From Gammaproteobacteria bacterium (GTDB lineage Bacteria; Pseudomonadota; Gammaproteobacteria; Steroidobacterales; Steroidobacteraceae), in NCBI GenBank assembly GCA_030040715.1, contig JASHTF010000318.1:1-61757 (forward strand): a stretch of DNA of 61,757 nt, given 5' to 3'. The notes under the pieces were generated by a model. The model worked only from the letters and a program-made list of their open reading frames with translations. It searched no databases and was not told the DNA's origin. The position numbers and the translations under genes were made by a program. Shown in pieces: positions 1 to 9,941 of the stretch. The stretch's first letter is position 1, and every line of letters starts with the position of its first letter.

Positions 1-371
1 CGTGCGACACCACTGGTGCCGTGTGCCCAGGCAATGACAGGCCAGCCGCCGATCGGCGGCGTTCCGCGGGGAAGCAGCACTACTGCAGAGGCAGCGACGT
101 CCCGACCGTCACGCGCCCGCGAGTGATAGAGGATACGCACCGCGTGCGCTCCTGGCGGTAAGTCGTACCCCGAGAACGGCTCGGAGCGGATCAGTGCACT
201 CGGCGGCGCGGGCAACAGAGGACTCGGTGGGTCGTAGAAGCTGCTCATCGGCAGCGCGTCCCGCGCCTCTATGGCGAGCGCCTCGACGCGGGACTTCGGC
301 AGTTCGTCCGCCCACACCGAAGCCGCGACGAGCATCGCGCCAATCAGGCCGAGGTGGATCTTCATGCTCAT
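1..371 (-). CDS. alpha/beta hydrolase, secretory-lipase-like, N-terminal part (runs off window start)
   Basis: Reverse strand from ATG at 371 reads MSMKIHLGLIGAMLVAASVWADELPKSRVEALAIEARDALPMSSFYDPPSPLLPAPPSALIRSEPFSGYDLPPGAHAVRILYHSRARDGRDVAASAVVLLPRGTPPIGGWPVIAWAHGTSGVA...; signal peptide and GGWPVIAWAHGTSG motif. Not in the ORF track because it is truncated by the window edge. Confidence 0.65.
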   Translation of the reverse strand, partial: MSMKIHLGLIGAMLVAASVWADELPKSRVEALAIEARDALPMSSFYDPPSPLLPAPPSALIRSEPFSGYDLPPGAHAVRILYHSRARDGRDVAASAVVLLPRGTPPIGGWPVIAWAHGTSGVA

Positions 372-444
372 GGATCGTGATTCCAACAGAGATAATCTGC
401 CATCGCACGCCTGAAACGCCAAGTCCGCGCGCGAGCAAACCCCT

Positions 445-1911
445 TCAAGGCACGTGCAGTTGACTATCGGACCAGCCGCCCCCCAGGTCACCGATCAGGG
501 CCACCGCTGCGAGCAGCCGCATCTGCTGTACGTTGAGCGCACTTTGCTGATCGGCGAGCTGCGTCTCCTGTGCCGCGGCGACCGTAGTGTAGTCGACGGT
601 GCCGGCTTGAAATTCGGCCAGGGCGATCTGCGTTCCGCGAATGGAATCCCGCACGGCTACGTCCAGGGCCTGCGCCTGGTCCGAGAGGATTCGAAGCTGC
701 GCCAGATCGTTTTCAACATCCTGCAAGGCACTGAGCACCGTGCCGCGGTAGCCTGCCACCGCTGCTTCATAGGCCGCCCTGGCTGCCTCCACCTGGCCAC
801 GGCGGGCACCGAAGTCGAGCAGCGTCTCGGAGCCCGCAGCGCCCAGCGACCACACGTAGTTCGCGCTGTGCAGCAGGCCGTCGAGGGGCGATTGCGAAAA
901 GCCGGCGGCACCCGACAATGACAGGGTGGGATAGTAGGCCGCGACGGCGATGCCGACGGCGGCGTTCTGCGCTGCCATGGTGCGCTCGGCGGCGGCGATA
1001 TCGGGTCGCCGCTGCAGTAGCGTCGCGGGCATGCCGGCCGGTACGTTCGGCAACCTCGGCATCGCGGTGCCTTCCGGAATATCGAGGTCTTCGGGATTCT
1101 CGCCTGCCAGTACCGCGATTGCATGCGCGTACTGCGCCCGCGCCACCCCCAGGCCGATCAGTGATGCCTGCGCGGATTCGAGCGCGACCTGCGCCGTGAT
1201 CACCGCCGAAGGGGGTGCCGCAGTGATGCCCGCCGTACCCTGGGCCTGCGTTATGCGCAGCGACTGGCGATAGCTCTCCACGGTGGTGCGTTGCAGATCG
1301 ATGTCGGCATCCGCGTAGCGCAATTCGATGACTGTTTGCGCCAACAGCGTCTGCTCGGAGAGCGTCGCGTTGGCGAGGGTCGCCTCGTCGGCCTGCGCAG
1401 TAGCCGCGCTCTGTTCGATCGTCCGGCGCACCTTGCCCCACAGGTCCGGTGTCCAGCTCGCCGAGGCCTCGAGGGTCGCGGCGTTGACGACCGTGCGACT
1501 GTTGCTCGGCGTAGTCGACGGCGCGCCAGGAGGGGATGCGTTGGTGCTGGAGCTCGCTGGACCTCCGGACCGCGTCACCGAGCCATTCACGCTGACCGTA
1601 GGAAACAGCTGGCTGCGGGCCACTCGCACTTCCGCCAGCGCTTGCAGATAGTTCTCATAGCTCTGCCGCACCGTCTGATTGGATACCGCCACCATGGGCT
1701 CGAGGCGATCGAGCAGCGGATCGTGAAACTCGGTCCACCACGCTCCCTTCGGCTCGGCGTCCGCGGGTGCTGCCTGCGTCCACCCGGACAGCTCCTTATA
1801 CTGCTGCGGTACCGGCACCGTCGGTCGGTGGTAGTTGGGTCCGACCGCGCACGAGCCGAGCGACAGAGCCAGCCCGAACGGCACAGCTGATTTCCAGCTG
1901 ACGGCGCTCAT
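445..1911 (-). CDS. RND efflux system outer membrane lipoprotein, NodT/OprM family
   Basis: 488 aa; lipobox-like LGSCAVGPNYHRP N-terminus, OMF repeats; overlaps upstream RND permease by 4 nt. Confidence 0.93.
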   Translation of the reverse strand: MSAVSWKSAVPFGLALSLGSCAVGPNYHRPTVPVPQQYKELSGWTQAAPADAEPKGAWWTEFHDPLLDRLEPMVAVSNQTVRQSYENYLQALAEVRVARSQLFPTVSVNGSVTRSGGPASSSTNASPPGAPSTTPSNSRTVVNAATLEASASWTPDLWGKVRRTIEQSAATAQADEATLANATLSEQTLLAQTVIELRYADADIDLQRTTVESYRQSLRITQAQGTAGITAAPPSAVITAQVALESAQASLIGLGVARAQYAHAIAVLAGENPEDLDIPEGTAMPRLPNVPAGMPATLLQRRPDIAAAERTMAAQNAAVGIAVAAYYPTLSLSGAAGFSQSPLDGLLHSANYVWSLGAAGSETLLDFGARRGQVEAARAAYEAAVAGYRGTVLSALQDVENDLAQLRILSDQAQALDVAVRDSIRGTQIALAEFQAGTVDYTTVAAAQETQLADQQSALNVQQMRLLAAVALIGDLGGGWSDSQLHVP

Positions 1912-4900
1912 ACGTCCGCCGCGAGACTATCTTGCGACGCCGACGGTGCCACCAGCTGGCGCAGCTTGATTCGCAGACGGTCCATATAGAGGTAGATCAC
2001 CGGCGTGGTGTACAGGGTGAACACCTGACTCAGAATCAAGCCTCCGATCACGGTGATGCCGAGCGGCTGGCGCAGGGATGCGCCCTCACCAAAACCAATC
2101 GCCAGCGGCAACGCGCCCAGGGCCGCAGCGGCGGTCGTCATCATGATCGGGCGCAGCCGTATCTGGGCCGCGTCGTGAATGGCGTGACGCGCATCCCACC
2201 GGTGCTCGCGCTGATTATGGATTGCTACGTCGATCATCATGATCGCATTCTTCTTGACGATGCCGATCAGCAAGATGATGCCGATCAAAGCGATCACTGA
2301 GAACGGAGTATCGAAGATCAGCAGCGCCAGCGTCGCGCCAATGCCGGCGGAGGGCAACGTGGATAGAATCGTCACCGGATGCACCGTGTTCTCGTACAGG
2401 ATCCCGAGCACGATGTAGACCGCTACCAGCGCCGCCAGCACCAGCAGCGGCATGGTCGACATCGATTGCGCGTACACCTGGCCAGCGCCGGCAAAGCTGC
2501 CGTGGATCGATGACGGCACCCCCAGCTCTCTGACGGCCTGATCGAGCGCCGCCGAAGCCCGGCTGAGGGAGCCCCCGGGTGGCAGATTGAAGGAGATGGT
2601 CGCGGCGACCAGCCCACTTTGATGGTTGACCTGTGTGGCCGTATGGTCGGCGGTGTAGGTGGCCAATACCGGCAGCGGCACGAGGGTCTCCGCGGCGGTC
2701 GTATCGGCGCTGCCGGTTGAGCCGCCTCCCTTGCTGTTAGCGATGCTGTTGGTGACCGAGTTGGCCTCGGCACTGGCATTGTTCGCGTTGGTCGCGGTGG
2801 CGGCCGCCGCCGCGGCGGACACGGCCGCAACGGAGGACACCGGTGTTATGGTCTCGCTCGGCGCCTGCGTCTGCTGGGTGCCGTTGGCGTTGCCGGCAGC
2901 GGTGCTGAAATAGGTGCGATTGAGCATGCTCGGGTATTGCCAGTACTTCGGCGCTACCTCCATGACCACGAAGTACTGGTTGAACGGGTTGTAGATGGTT
3001 GACACCGTACGCTGACCGAAGGCGTCGTAGAGTACATTGTCGAGTTGATTGGGCACGAAGCTGTAGCGCCTGGCGGTGTCGCGACGGATGGTGACGAAGG
3101 TTTCCAGGCCGTGCTGCTGCAGGTCCGAGTTGACGTCGACCAGATCAGCGCGCGCTCGTCCCAGGGCCGTTACGAGTTTTGGAGTCCACTGGTACAGCGC
3201 GGCGCTGTCGTCGCTGGTGAGCGTGTATTGATACTCTGCCGCCGATTGCCGCCCGCCGATGTGCAGATCCTGTACCGCCTGTAGCAGCAGACGCGCGCCG
3301 GTCACCTGACCGAGCTTGGGCCGCAGACGTTGCACTACCTGATCGGCGGTGAGGTGGCGCTGCGCGAGCGGCTTGAGCTCCACATACACGTTGGCGGTAT
3401 TGAGCGCGCGCGTACCGGTAATCCCGATTACCGACGCGACGGCCGGATCCTGCTGCACGATACCCTGCAGCTGCGCGAGCTTGGTACGCATCGCCTGAAA
3501 GGAAATGCTCTGATCAGCGATGATCTGCCCGATGAGCAAGCCGTTGTCCTGTTCGGGGAAGAATGTCGTCGGCACCAGTCTGAACAGATATACGTTGAGC
3601 GCGATGAGCCCGACCAGAATCAATGCGACCAACAGCGAATGTCCGAGCACGCCGTCCAGCGACCGTGAATAGGCGTCTTTGAAGCGCTGGAACTGGGCGT
3701 TCACCCAGGTCGCCCAGTGCGCGCGAGTCTTGAGTGCCTGCGGGTGGGCAAGGAGATAAGCACACATGGTCGGTGTAATCGTCAGGGAGATCAGTAGCGA
3801 CAGCAAAATCGCTATCGACAGCGTCACCGCGAATTCATGGAACAGCAGACCGACGATGCCCGGCATCAGGAGAATGGGGATGAACACGGCGATCAGCGAC
3901 AGGCTCATCGAGATCACCGTGAAGCTGACCTCGCGGCTGCCGCGCAACGCCGCCTCGCGCGCCTCCACCCCCGATTCGATGTGGCGCACGATGTTCTCCA
4001 TCACCACTACCGCGTCATCGACTACGAAGCCGGTGGCGATGGTCAGGGCCATGAGGGACAGGTTGTCGATGCTGTAGCCGAGCAGGTACATCGGTCCGAA
4101 TGTGCCGATGATCGATAGCGGCAGCACTACCGCCGGGATCAAGGCCGCGCGCCACGATTGCAGAAATACAAATACCACCGCGATGACGAGCAGTACCGCA
4201 AGGAAGAGACTACGCTCGGTGTCGGTCACCGCCGCGGTCACGGACTGCGAGCGGTCGAGTGCGATGTGCACCTGGATCTCGGGTGGCAGCGTCGCCTCGA
4301 CCGAGGGCAGTACCTTCTTGATCTGGCCGACGGTCTTGATGATGTTGGCGCCCGGCAGCGGAAACACTACCACCGCCACCGTCGGCTCGTTGTTGTACAG
4401 GCCGGCGTTGCGGATGTTCTCGTTCGAGTCGATGACCTCGGCCACGTCGTGCAACATGACGGGCGCGCCGTTGCGGTACGCGATCACCAGATCGTGGTAG
4501 TCCGCGGCCTTGCTGGCTTGATCATTGGACAGCACCTCATAGCGCTGGTCGCCCTGATCGATGAAGCCCTTGGCGCTGTCGGCGTTGGCGGCGGCGATCG
4601 CGGCGCGCACGTCTTCGAGGCCAATGCCATAGCTGCTGAGCTTGTCGGGCTCGAGCTCGACGCGGACCGAGGGCAAGGCGCTGCCGCCGAGGGTGATCTG
4701 CCCGACGCCGTCGATCTGCGACAGCTGCTGTTGGATCACCGTGTCCGCAGAATCGTACAGCTGTGCCGTGGTGAGCGTGCTCGAGGTGAGCGCCAAAATG
4801 ATGATCGGCGAGTCGGCGGGGTTGTACTTGCGATAAGTCGGGTTGTTGCGCAACGTCGTCGGCAGGTCGGCGCGCGCCGCCTGAATCGCGGCCTCGACGT

Positions 4901-5219
4901 CGCGCGCGGCACCGTCGATATCGCGATTCAATGCGAACTGTGTGACTATCGAAGCCGAGCCGACCGTACTGGTAGAGGTCAACTCGTTGACACCCGCGAT
5001 CGTTCCCAGGCGCCGCTCGAGCGGCTCGGCGACCGTCGCGGCCATGACATCAGGGCTCGCGCCCGCCATGCTCGCCTGTACTACGATGACCGGAAAGGTA
5101 ACGTCGGGTAACGGTGCCACCGGCAGACGGAAGTAGGCCAGCAGCCCCGAGAGCGCGATCGCGATCGCCAGCAGCGTGGTCGCGACCGGACGGCGGATGA
5201 AGAGCGCCGGAATGTTCAC
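1908..5219 (-). CDS. mdtC: RND efflux permease (MdtC/MuxC-like)
   Basis: 1103 aa; MNIPALFIRRPVATTLL start, RND core (GFVVDDAVVVMENI, GIVKKNAIMMIDVAI). Second permease of the operon. Confidence 0.92.
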   Translation of the reverse strand: MNIPALFIRRPVATTLLAIAIALSGLLAYFRLPVAPLPDVTFPVIVVQASMAGASPDVMAATVAEPLERRLGTIAGVNELTSTSTVGSASIVTQFALNRDIDGAARDVEAAIQAARADLPTTLRNNPTYRKYNPADSPIIILALTSSTLTTAQLYDSADTVIQQQLSQIDGVGQITLGGSALPSVRVELEPDKLSSYGIGLEDVRAAIAAANADSAKGFIDQGDQRYEVLSNDQASKAADYHDLVIAYRNGAPVMLHDVAEVIDSNENIRNAGLYNNEPTVAVVVFPLPGANIIKTVGQIKKVLPSVEATLPPEIQVHIALDRSQSVTAAVTDTERSLFLAVLLVIAVVFVFLQSWRAALIPAVVLPLSIIGTFGPMYLLGYSIDNLSLMALTIATGFVVDDAVVVMENIVRHIESGVEAREAALRGSREVSFTVISMSLSLIAVFIPILLMPGIVGLLFHEFAVTLSIAILLSLLISLTITPTMCAYLLAHPQALKTRAHWATWVNAQFQRFKDAYSRSLDGVLGHSLLVALILVGLIALNVYLFRLVPTTFFPEQDNGLLIGQIIADQSISFQAMRTKLAQLQGIVQQDPAVASVIGITGTRALNTANVYVELKPLAQRHLTADQVVQRLRPKLGQVTGARLLLQAVQDLHIGGRQSAAEYQYTLTSDDSAALYQWTPKLVTALGRARADLVDVNSDLQQHGLETFVTIRRDTARRYSFVPNQLDNVLYDAFGQRTVSTIYNPFNQYFVVMEVAPKYWQYPSMLNRTYFSTAAGNANGTQQTQAPSETITPVSSVAAVSAAAAAATATNANNASAEANSVTNSIANSKGGGSTGSADTTAAETLVPLPVLATYTADHTATQVNHQSGLVAATISFNLPPGGSLSRASAALDQAVRELGVPSSIHGSFAGAGQVYAQSMSTMPLLVLAALVAVYIVLGILYENTVHPVTILSTLPSAGIGATLALLIFDTPFSVIALIGIILLIGIVKKNAIMMIDVAIHNQREHRWDARHAIHDAAQIRLRPIMMTTAAAALGALPLAIGFGEGASLRQPLGITVIGGLILSQVFTLYTTPVIYLYMDRLRIKLRQLVAPSASQDSLAADV

Positions 5220-8200
5220 GTCGTAGCCGCAGCGCCCGCGCTCGGCGGGTGTGCGTCACTGTAACGGTGCGACAGCCGATCGAACAGCAGGTAGATCACC
5301 GGAGTGGTGAACAGCGTCAGCATCTGACTCAGCGCAAGGCCGCCGATGATCACCAGCCCGAGCGGACGGCGCAGCTCCGAACCGGTACCCGTGCCGAGCA
5401 GCATCGGCAGCGCACCCAGCATGGCCGCGAGCGTGGTCATGAGGATCGGCCGAAAGCGCAGCAGCGAAGCCTGCAGGATCGCATCCTGAGGCGCTGCGTG
5501 GTGCTGGCGCTCGGCATCGAGCGCGAAATCCACGATCATGATGCCGTTCTTTTTGACGATGCCGATCAGCAGCACGATGCCGATGATGCCGATGACGCCG
5601 AGGTCACTGCCGGCCAGCATCAGCGCCAGCAGCGCACCGATGCCCGCCGACGGCAGCGTCGACAAGATGGTCACCGGGTGGATGAAGCTCTCGTAGAGCA
5701 CGCCGAGCACGATGTAGACCGTAACCAGCGCTGCGATCAGCAGGAACAGCTCGCTCGAGAGCGAATCCTGCAGCGCCTGCGCGGCGCCCTGGAAGGAGCT
5801 CGTGATCGACGGCGGCAGGTGCAGCGCGCGTTGCGCCTGCTCGATCTCGTCGACCGCCCCACTCAGGGAGGCATCCTGGGCGAGGTTGAACGACACGGTA
5901 ACGGCGGGGAACTGCGCCAGATGGCTCACCACCAGCGGCGCTTTGGTGACCTTGATGTCGGCGATGCCGCTCAGCGGCACTTGGCCGGTGCCGCTGGTCT
6001 GCGTCGGCAGGTACAGGGCACCGAGCGAGCGCAGACTCGCGAGGCTGCTGGGTTTGGCGACCAGAATGACCCGATACTGATTGGATTGATTGAAGATGGT
6101 CGAGACGATGCGCTGGCCGAGCGCGTCATACAACGCGTTGTCGATGGTCGCGGCCGTGATCCCATAGCGCGCGGCGAGCTGGCGGTTGACCTCCACCTCG
6201 ACGCTCAGACCCTCGTTGTTCAGATCACTGGTAACGTCAGTGATCGACTTGATCTGACGCATGCGCGCCATCAGCTCCGGTACGTAGCGCTCGAAAGCTT
6301 GCTGATCCGGACCGCGCAACACCAACTGATACTGATTCGGTGACACCACCGTAGCCAGCGTAAGGTCCTGCTCGGGCTGCAGGTACAACTTGATCCCGGT
6401 CACGCCCGCGACCGCGGCCTGCAGCCGCCGTGCGATCTGACTGGCCGTACCCGATCGGTCATCGCGCGGGCGGAGATTGATCAGAAAGCGACCGTTGTTG
6501 AGCGTCGTGTTGGTACCGTCGACACCGACATAGGAGGTGAGCGAAGTCACGTCGGCATCGCGCAGAATCACGTCCGCGATTGCCATCTGGCGCGCCGCCA
6601 TGGTCTGGTACGACACCGAGTTGTCCGCCACGCTGATGCCCTGGATCACGCCGACGTCCTGCACCGGGAACAGGCCCTTGGGGATCGCGACGTACAGCAG
6701 CACGGTCAGGGCCAACGTCGTGCACGCCACGATCAGCGTCAGGGGTTGGTGCTGCAGAACCCAGTGCAGGCCGCGCTCGTAGGCCGCGAGCAGGCGGTTG
6801 AACAGCTGCTCATTGAGGCGCTCGAAGCGGCTCTGACGGCGCTCGGCCTTGGGTCGCAGGATCCGCGCGCACATCATCGGCACCAGAGTCAGCGACACCA
6901 CCGCCGAGATGACGATGGTCGCCGCCAGGGTGACCGCGAACTCGCTGAACAACCGGCCGATGACGCCTCCCATGAACAACAGGGGAATCAGTACCGCGAT
7001 CAAGGACACCGTCAGTGAGATGATGGTGAAACCGATCTGCCCGGCCCCGCGCAGCGCCGCCTGCATCGCGCCAACACCCTCCTCCAGATAGCGCACGATG
7101 TTCTCGATCATGACGATCGAATCATCGACCACGAAGCCGGTAGCGATGATCAGCGCCATGAGCGACAGGTTGTCGATCGAGAAGTTGAGCTCGTACATGA
7201 CCGCCAGGGTCGCGATCAGCGACACGGGCACGGAGATGCTCGGAATGACCGTGGCCGGCAGATTGCGCAGGAACACGAAGATCACCAGGATCACCAGTGC
7301 GATCGCGAGCAGCAACTCGAGCGTGGCGTCCGCCACCGAAGCACGAATCACTCCGGTGCTGTCAGAAACCACCTGCACGTGCATCGCCTGCGGCAGGCTC
7401 GCGAGCAACACCGGCAGTTGCCGGTTGATCTCGTCGACGGTAGCGATCACGTTGGCACTGGGTTGGCGCATCACGTTGAGCACGATCGCCGGGGTGCGAT
7501 TGAGCCAGGCGCCCTGCTCGATGTCCTGCGCCGCCTGCGACACGCTCGCGACATCGCGCATGAACACCGGTGCCCCGTTCTGATAGGCGATCACCGAATT
7601 CAGATAATCCTGAGGGCTCTGAATCTGATCGTTGTCGTTGATGGTGTAGTCCAGGTCGGGTCCGTCAAAATTGCCCTTGGGTTGACTGACATTGATGTTG
7701 GACAGCAGCGTGCGCAGGTCGTCGAGATTCAGTCCATAGCCGGCGAGTTTCTGTGGATCCACCTCGACGCGGATGGCCGGCACGTTGCCACCCAGAGGCG
7801 TGACCAGGCCGACTCCCGGCACCTCGGAGATCTTCGCCGCCAGGCGATTGTTGGCGAGGTCCTGCAGTTGCGTCAGCGACATCGATTCCGAGGTCACGGC
7901 CAGGGTCATGATGGGTTGATCGGCTGGATTGACCTTGGCATAGATCGGTGGTGCCGGCAGGCCGGTCGGCAGCAGACTGTTGGCTGCGTTGATCGCCTCT
8001 TGCACGTTCTGCTCGGCGACGTCGAGATTGAGCGCGAGGCTGAACTGCAATGTGATGATGGACGCGCCCGCGGAGCTCGCGGACGTCATCTGCGACAGGC
8101 CGGGGATCTGGCCCAACTGCACCTCCAGGGGCGCCGTCACCGTGGTCGCCATCACCTGCGGACTGGCGCCGGGGTAGAAGGTCTGCACCTGGATGGTCGG

Positions 8201-8326
8201 ATAGTCGACGTTCGGCAGCGACGAGATGGGCAGCTGCCGCACGGCTACTAACCCGATGAGCACCAGCGCGATCATCAGCAGCGAAGTCGCAATCGGGCGC
8301 TCGATGAAGAGACGAGAGACGTTCAT
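5216..8326 (-). CDS. mdtB: RND efflux permease (MdtB/MuxB-like)
   Basis: 1036 aa; MNVSRLFIERPIATSLLMIALVLIGLVAVRQLP, GFVVDDSIVMIENIVR, GIVKKNGIMIVDFAL; ATGA overlap with next permease. Confidence 0.93.
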   Translation of the reverse strand: MNVSRLFIERPIATSLLMIALVLIGLVAVRQLPISSLPNVDYPTIQVQTFYPGASPQVMATTVTAPLEVQLGQIPGLSQMTSASSAGASIITLQFSLALNLDVAEQNVQEAINAANSLLPTGLPAPPIYAKVNPADQPIMTLAVTSESMSLTQLQDLANNRLAAKISEVPGVGLVTPLGGNVPAIRVEVDPQKLAGYGLNLDDLRTLLSNINVSQPKGNFDGPDLDYTINDNDQIQSPQDYLNSVIAYQNGAPVFMRDVASVSQAAQDIEQGAWLNRTPAIVLNVMRQPSANVIATVDEINRQLPVLLASLPQAMHVQVVSDSTGVIRASVADATLELLLAIALVILVIFVFLRNLPATVIPSISVPVSLIATLAVMYELNFSIDNLSLMALIIATGFVVDDSIVMIENIVRYLEEGVGAMQAALRGAGQIGFTIISLTVSLIAVLIPLLFMGGVIGRLFSEFAVTLAATIVISAVVSLTLVPMMCARILRPKAERRQSRFERLNEQLFNRLLAAYERGLHWVLQHQPLTLIVACTTLALTVLLYVAIPKGLFPVQDVGVIQGISVADNSVSYQTMAARQMAIADVILRDADVTSLTSYVGVDGTNTTLNNGRFLINLRPRDDRSGTASQIARRLQAAVAGVTGIKLYLQPEQDLTLATVVSPNQYQLVLRGPDQQAFERYVPELMARMRQIKSITDVTSDLNNEGLSVEVEVNRQLAARYGITAATIDNALYDALGQRIVSTIFNQSNQYRVILVAKPSSLASLRSLGALYLPTQTSGTGQVPLSGIADIKVTKAPLVVSHLAQFPAVTVSFNLAQDASLSGAVDEIEQAQRALHLPPSITSSFQGAAQALQDSLSSELFLLIAALVTVYIVLGVLYESFIHPVTILSTLPSAGIGALLALMLAGSDLGVIGIIGIVLLIGIVKKNGIMIVDFALDAERQHHAAPQDAILQASLLRFRPILMTTLAAMLGALPMLLGTGTGSELRRPLGLVIIGGLALSQMLTLFTTPVIYLLFDRLSHRYSDAHPPSAGAAATT

Positions 8327-8366
8327 CGCTGCCCTGCGACGCTGGCGCGAACTGCCACGCTAGGCT

Positions 8367-9710
8367 TCAACCCGTCCTCGCGTTGGAGCCGCCGGAGCGT
8401 GGCTGCCTCACCGGCTGCGAGGGGGAGGTCGAGGGCGAGGTCGAGGGGGAGGTTGAGGGGGACGCCGAGGGCGAGGTTGAAGGCGAGGTTGAGGGGGAGG
8501 TCGAGGTCGACGGCGCTGCCTGGCCTGGCGGGGCAGCGCTGCTCGGCGCCTCGCGGATCCGGGCGCCGTCGGTGAGCTGGTCAGTGCCATCGATGACGAC
8601 GCTGTCACCGGCCGCGAGCCCCTCGATCACCGCCGTCGCCAGGCCGCTACTCGGCCCCACCCTGATCGGGTGCACCGAAACGGTGTTGTTGGGATTGACC
8701 AGATAGACGTAATCGCCAGGTGCGCCGCTCAACACTGCAGCAGTCGGTATCAATACCGTCTGATGCAGTGTGTCGACGAGTATCTTGATATTGACGAACT
8801 CGTTCGGATAAAGCCCCTCATCGTCGTTGGCGAATTGCGCCCGCAGGGTCACCGTGCCGGTACTGGTCGCCATCTGATTGCTGATCGCGTAGAGCGTGCC
8901 GGTGGCGATCTGCTCGCTGTTGTCGCTGGTGTAGGCAGTGACGGTGAGCTTGGCGCCGGTGTTGACGCGATCGATCACCTGCTGCAAATCGTTCTGCGCG
9001 ATGGTGAACTCCACGGTGGTCGGCTTCATCGTCGTGATGACCACGATTCCCGGAGAGCTGGAGGCGGTCACGTAGTTGCCAGGATCGACCAGGCGCAGGC
9101 CGACGCGGCCGGCCACGGGTGCCGTGATGTGGCAGTAGAGCAGATCGAGCTGGTATTGGGCGATCGCAGCCTGGTCGGATTTCACCTGGCCCTCGTCCTG
9201 CTTGACGAGGAACTCCTGATCGGTGGCGGTCTGTTCCGCGATGGCCTTCTGCGCCAGTAGCTGCTGATAACGCGTCAGATCGGAGCGCGCCTGATCAAGC
9301 AGCGCCTGATCCTTCAGCAGCGCCGCCTGCGCCTGTTGCAGATCGATCTGGTACTGGCGCGGATCGATCTCGGCCAGAAATTGTCCCTTGACGACGTCCT
9401 GCCCCTCTTGGTATGCCACCGCGGTCAAATAACCGCTCAACTGCGGCAGCACGGTCACCGTGGCGACGGGGGTGACGGTTCCGAGCTCGGACAGCGTCTC
9501 GGGCATGTCGCCGAGCGTTGCTCGCGCCACCCTGACCGCCTGCGCGGCGGCAGCGCCTTTCGCTGCCCGGTGTTCGAACAGGTGCAGCAGCACCAATGCC
9601 ACTAACAACGCGGCTACGATGCCCAGGATCCATTTGGTGCGCGCCTGCCGTGGAGGCATCCCGGGGTGGCTGGGCGCCGCGTTCTGTTGATTCTCCATCG
9701 GCTGACTCAA
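8367..9710 (-). CDS. mdtA: RND periplasmic adaptor (MdtA/MuxA-like) with Ser/Pro/Thr repeat tail
   Basis: 447 aa; membrane-anchor, lipoyl/barrel-sandwich (VLPQLSGYLTAVAYQEGQDVVKGQFLAEIDPR); C-terminal (TSPS)n tail. Confidence 0.92.
   Translation of the reverse strand: MSQPMENQQNAAPSHPGMPPRQARTKWILGIVAALLVALVLLHLFEHRAAKGAAAAQAVRVARATLGDMPETLSELGTVTPVATVTVLPQLSGYLTAVAYQEGQDVVKGQFLAEIDPRQYQIDLQQAQAALLKDQALLDQARSDLTRYQQLLAQKAIAEQTATDQEFLVKQDEGQVKSDQAAIAQYQLDLLYCHITAPVAGRVGLRLVDPGNYVTASSSPGIVVITTMKPTTVEFTIAQNDLQQVIDRVNTGAKLTVTAYTSDNSEQIATGTLYAISNQMATSTGTVTLRAQFANDDEGLYPNEFVNIKILVDTLHQTVLIPTAAVLSGAPGDYVYLVNPNNTVSVHPIRVGPSSGLATAVIEGLAAGDSVVIDGTDQLTDGARIREAPSSAAPPGQAAPSTSTSPSTSPSTSPSASPSTSPSTSPSTSPSQPVRQPRSGGSNARTG
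8419..8502. repeat. 7 x 12-bp tandem repeat (GAGGGSGAGGTY on + strand)
   Basis: Direct reading of consecutive 12-mers gagggggaggtc/gagggcgaggtc/...; encodes the TSPS repeats of the adaptor C-terminus on the minus strand. Confidence 0.9.
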
Positions 9711-9770
9711 TTGGTTGCGATCATCGTTCGAGCCCCAAATTCACCTCGGCGTTCGCCAGGTGGACGACAA

Positions 9771-9790
9771 TTAATCCGTCGCGGTTAATA
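9771..9790. promoter_or_regulatory. imperfect dyad upstream of the RND operon, candidate operator
   Basis: attaa(t)ccg tcg cggttaat: perfect 8-bp inverted repeat if one T is bulged; lies about 60 bp upstream of the adaptor start codon in an AT-rich stretch. Confidence 0.35.
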
Positions 9791-9867
9791 AACGTGAAGC
9801 AACCTCAAAAGCGGGGTTGAGTTCGTCTGATTTTCTGAGCGCTGGGCGCCGACAGGATTATTCCCTG

Positions 9868-9939
9868 GGCGGCGGAAGCGGTCTAGGCTGCGGAAGCGGT
9901 CTAGGCTGCGGAAGCGATCTAGGCGGCGGAAGCGGTCCA
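9868..9939. repeat. 4 x 18-bp tandem repeat directly 3' of the puuB stop codon
   Basis: ggcggcggaagcggtcta / ggctgcggaagcggtcta / ggctgcggaagcgatcta / ggcggcggaagcggtcca, followed by ggctag containing the puuB stop (complement of cta 9942-9944). Confidence 0.9.
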
Positions 9940-9941
9940 GG

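Noticed and set aside
8383-8706. Plus-strand ORF with EGEVEGEV repeats
   Set aside because: Antisense image of the TSPS-encoding minisatellite in mdtA; no start context or homology.
9868-9939. CRISPR-like array
   Set aside because: Units are contiguous 18-bp direct repeats without spacers.
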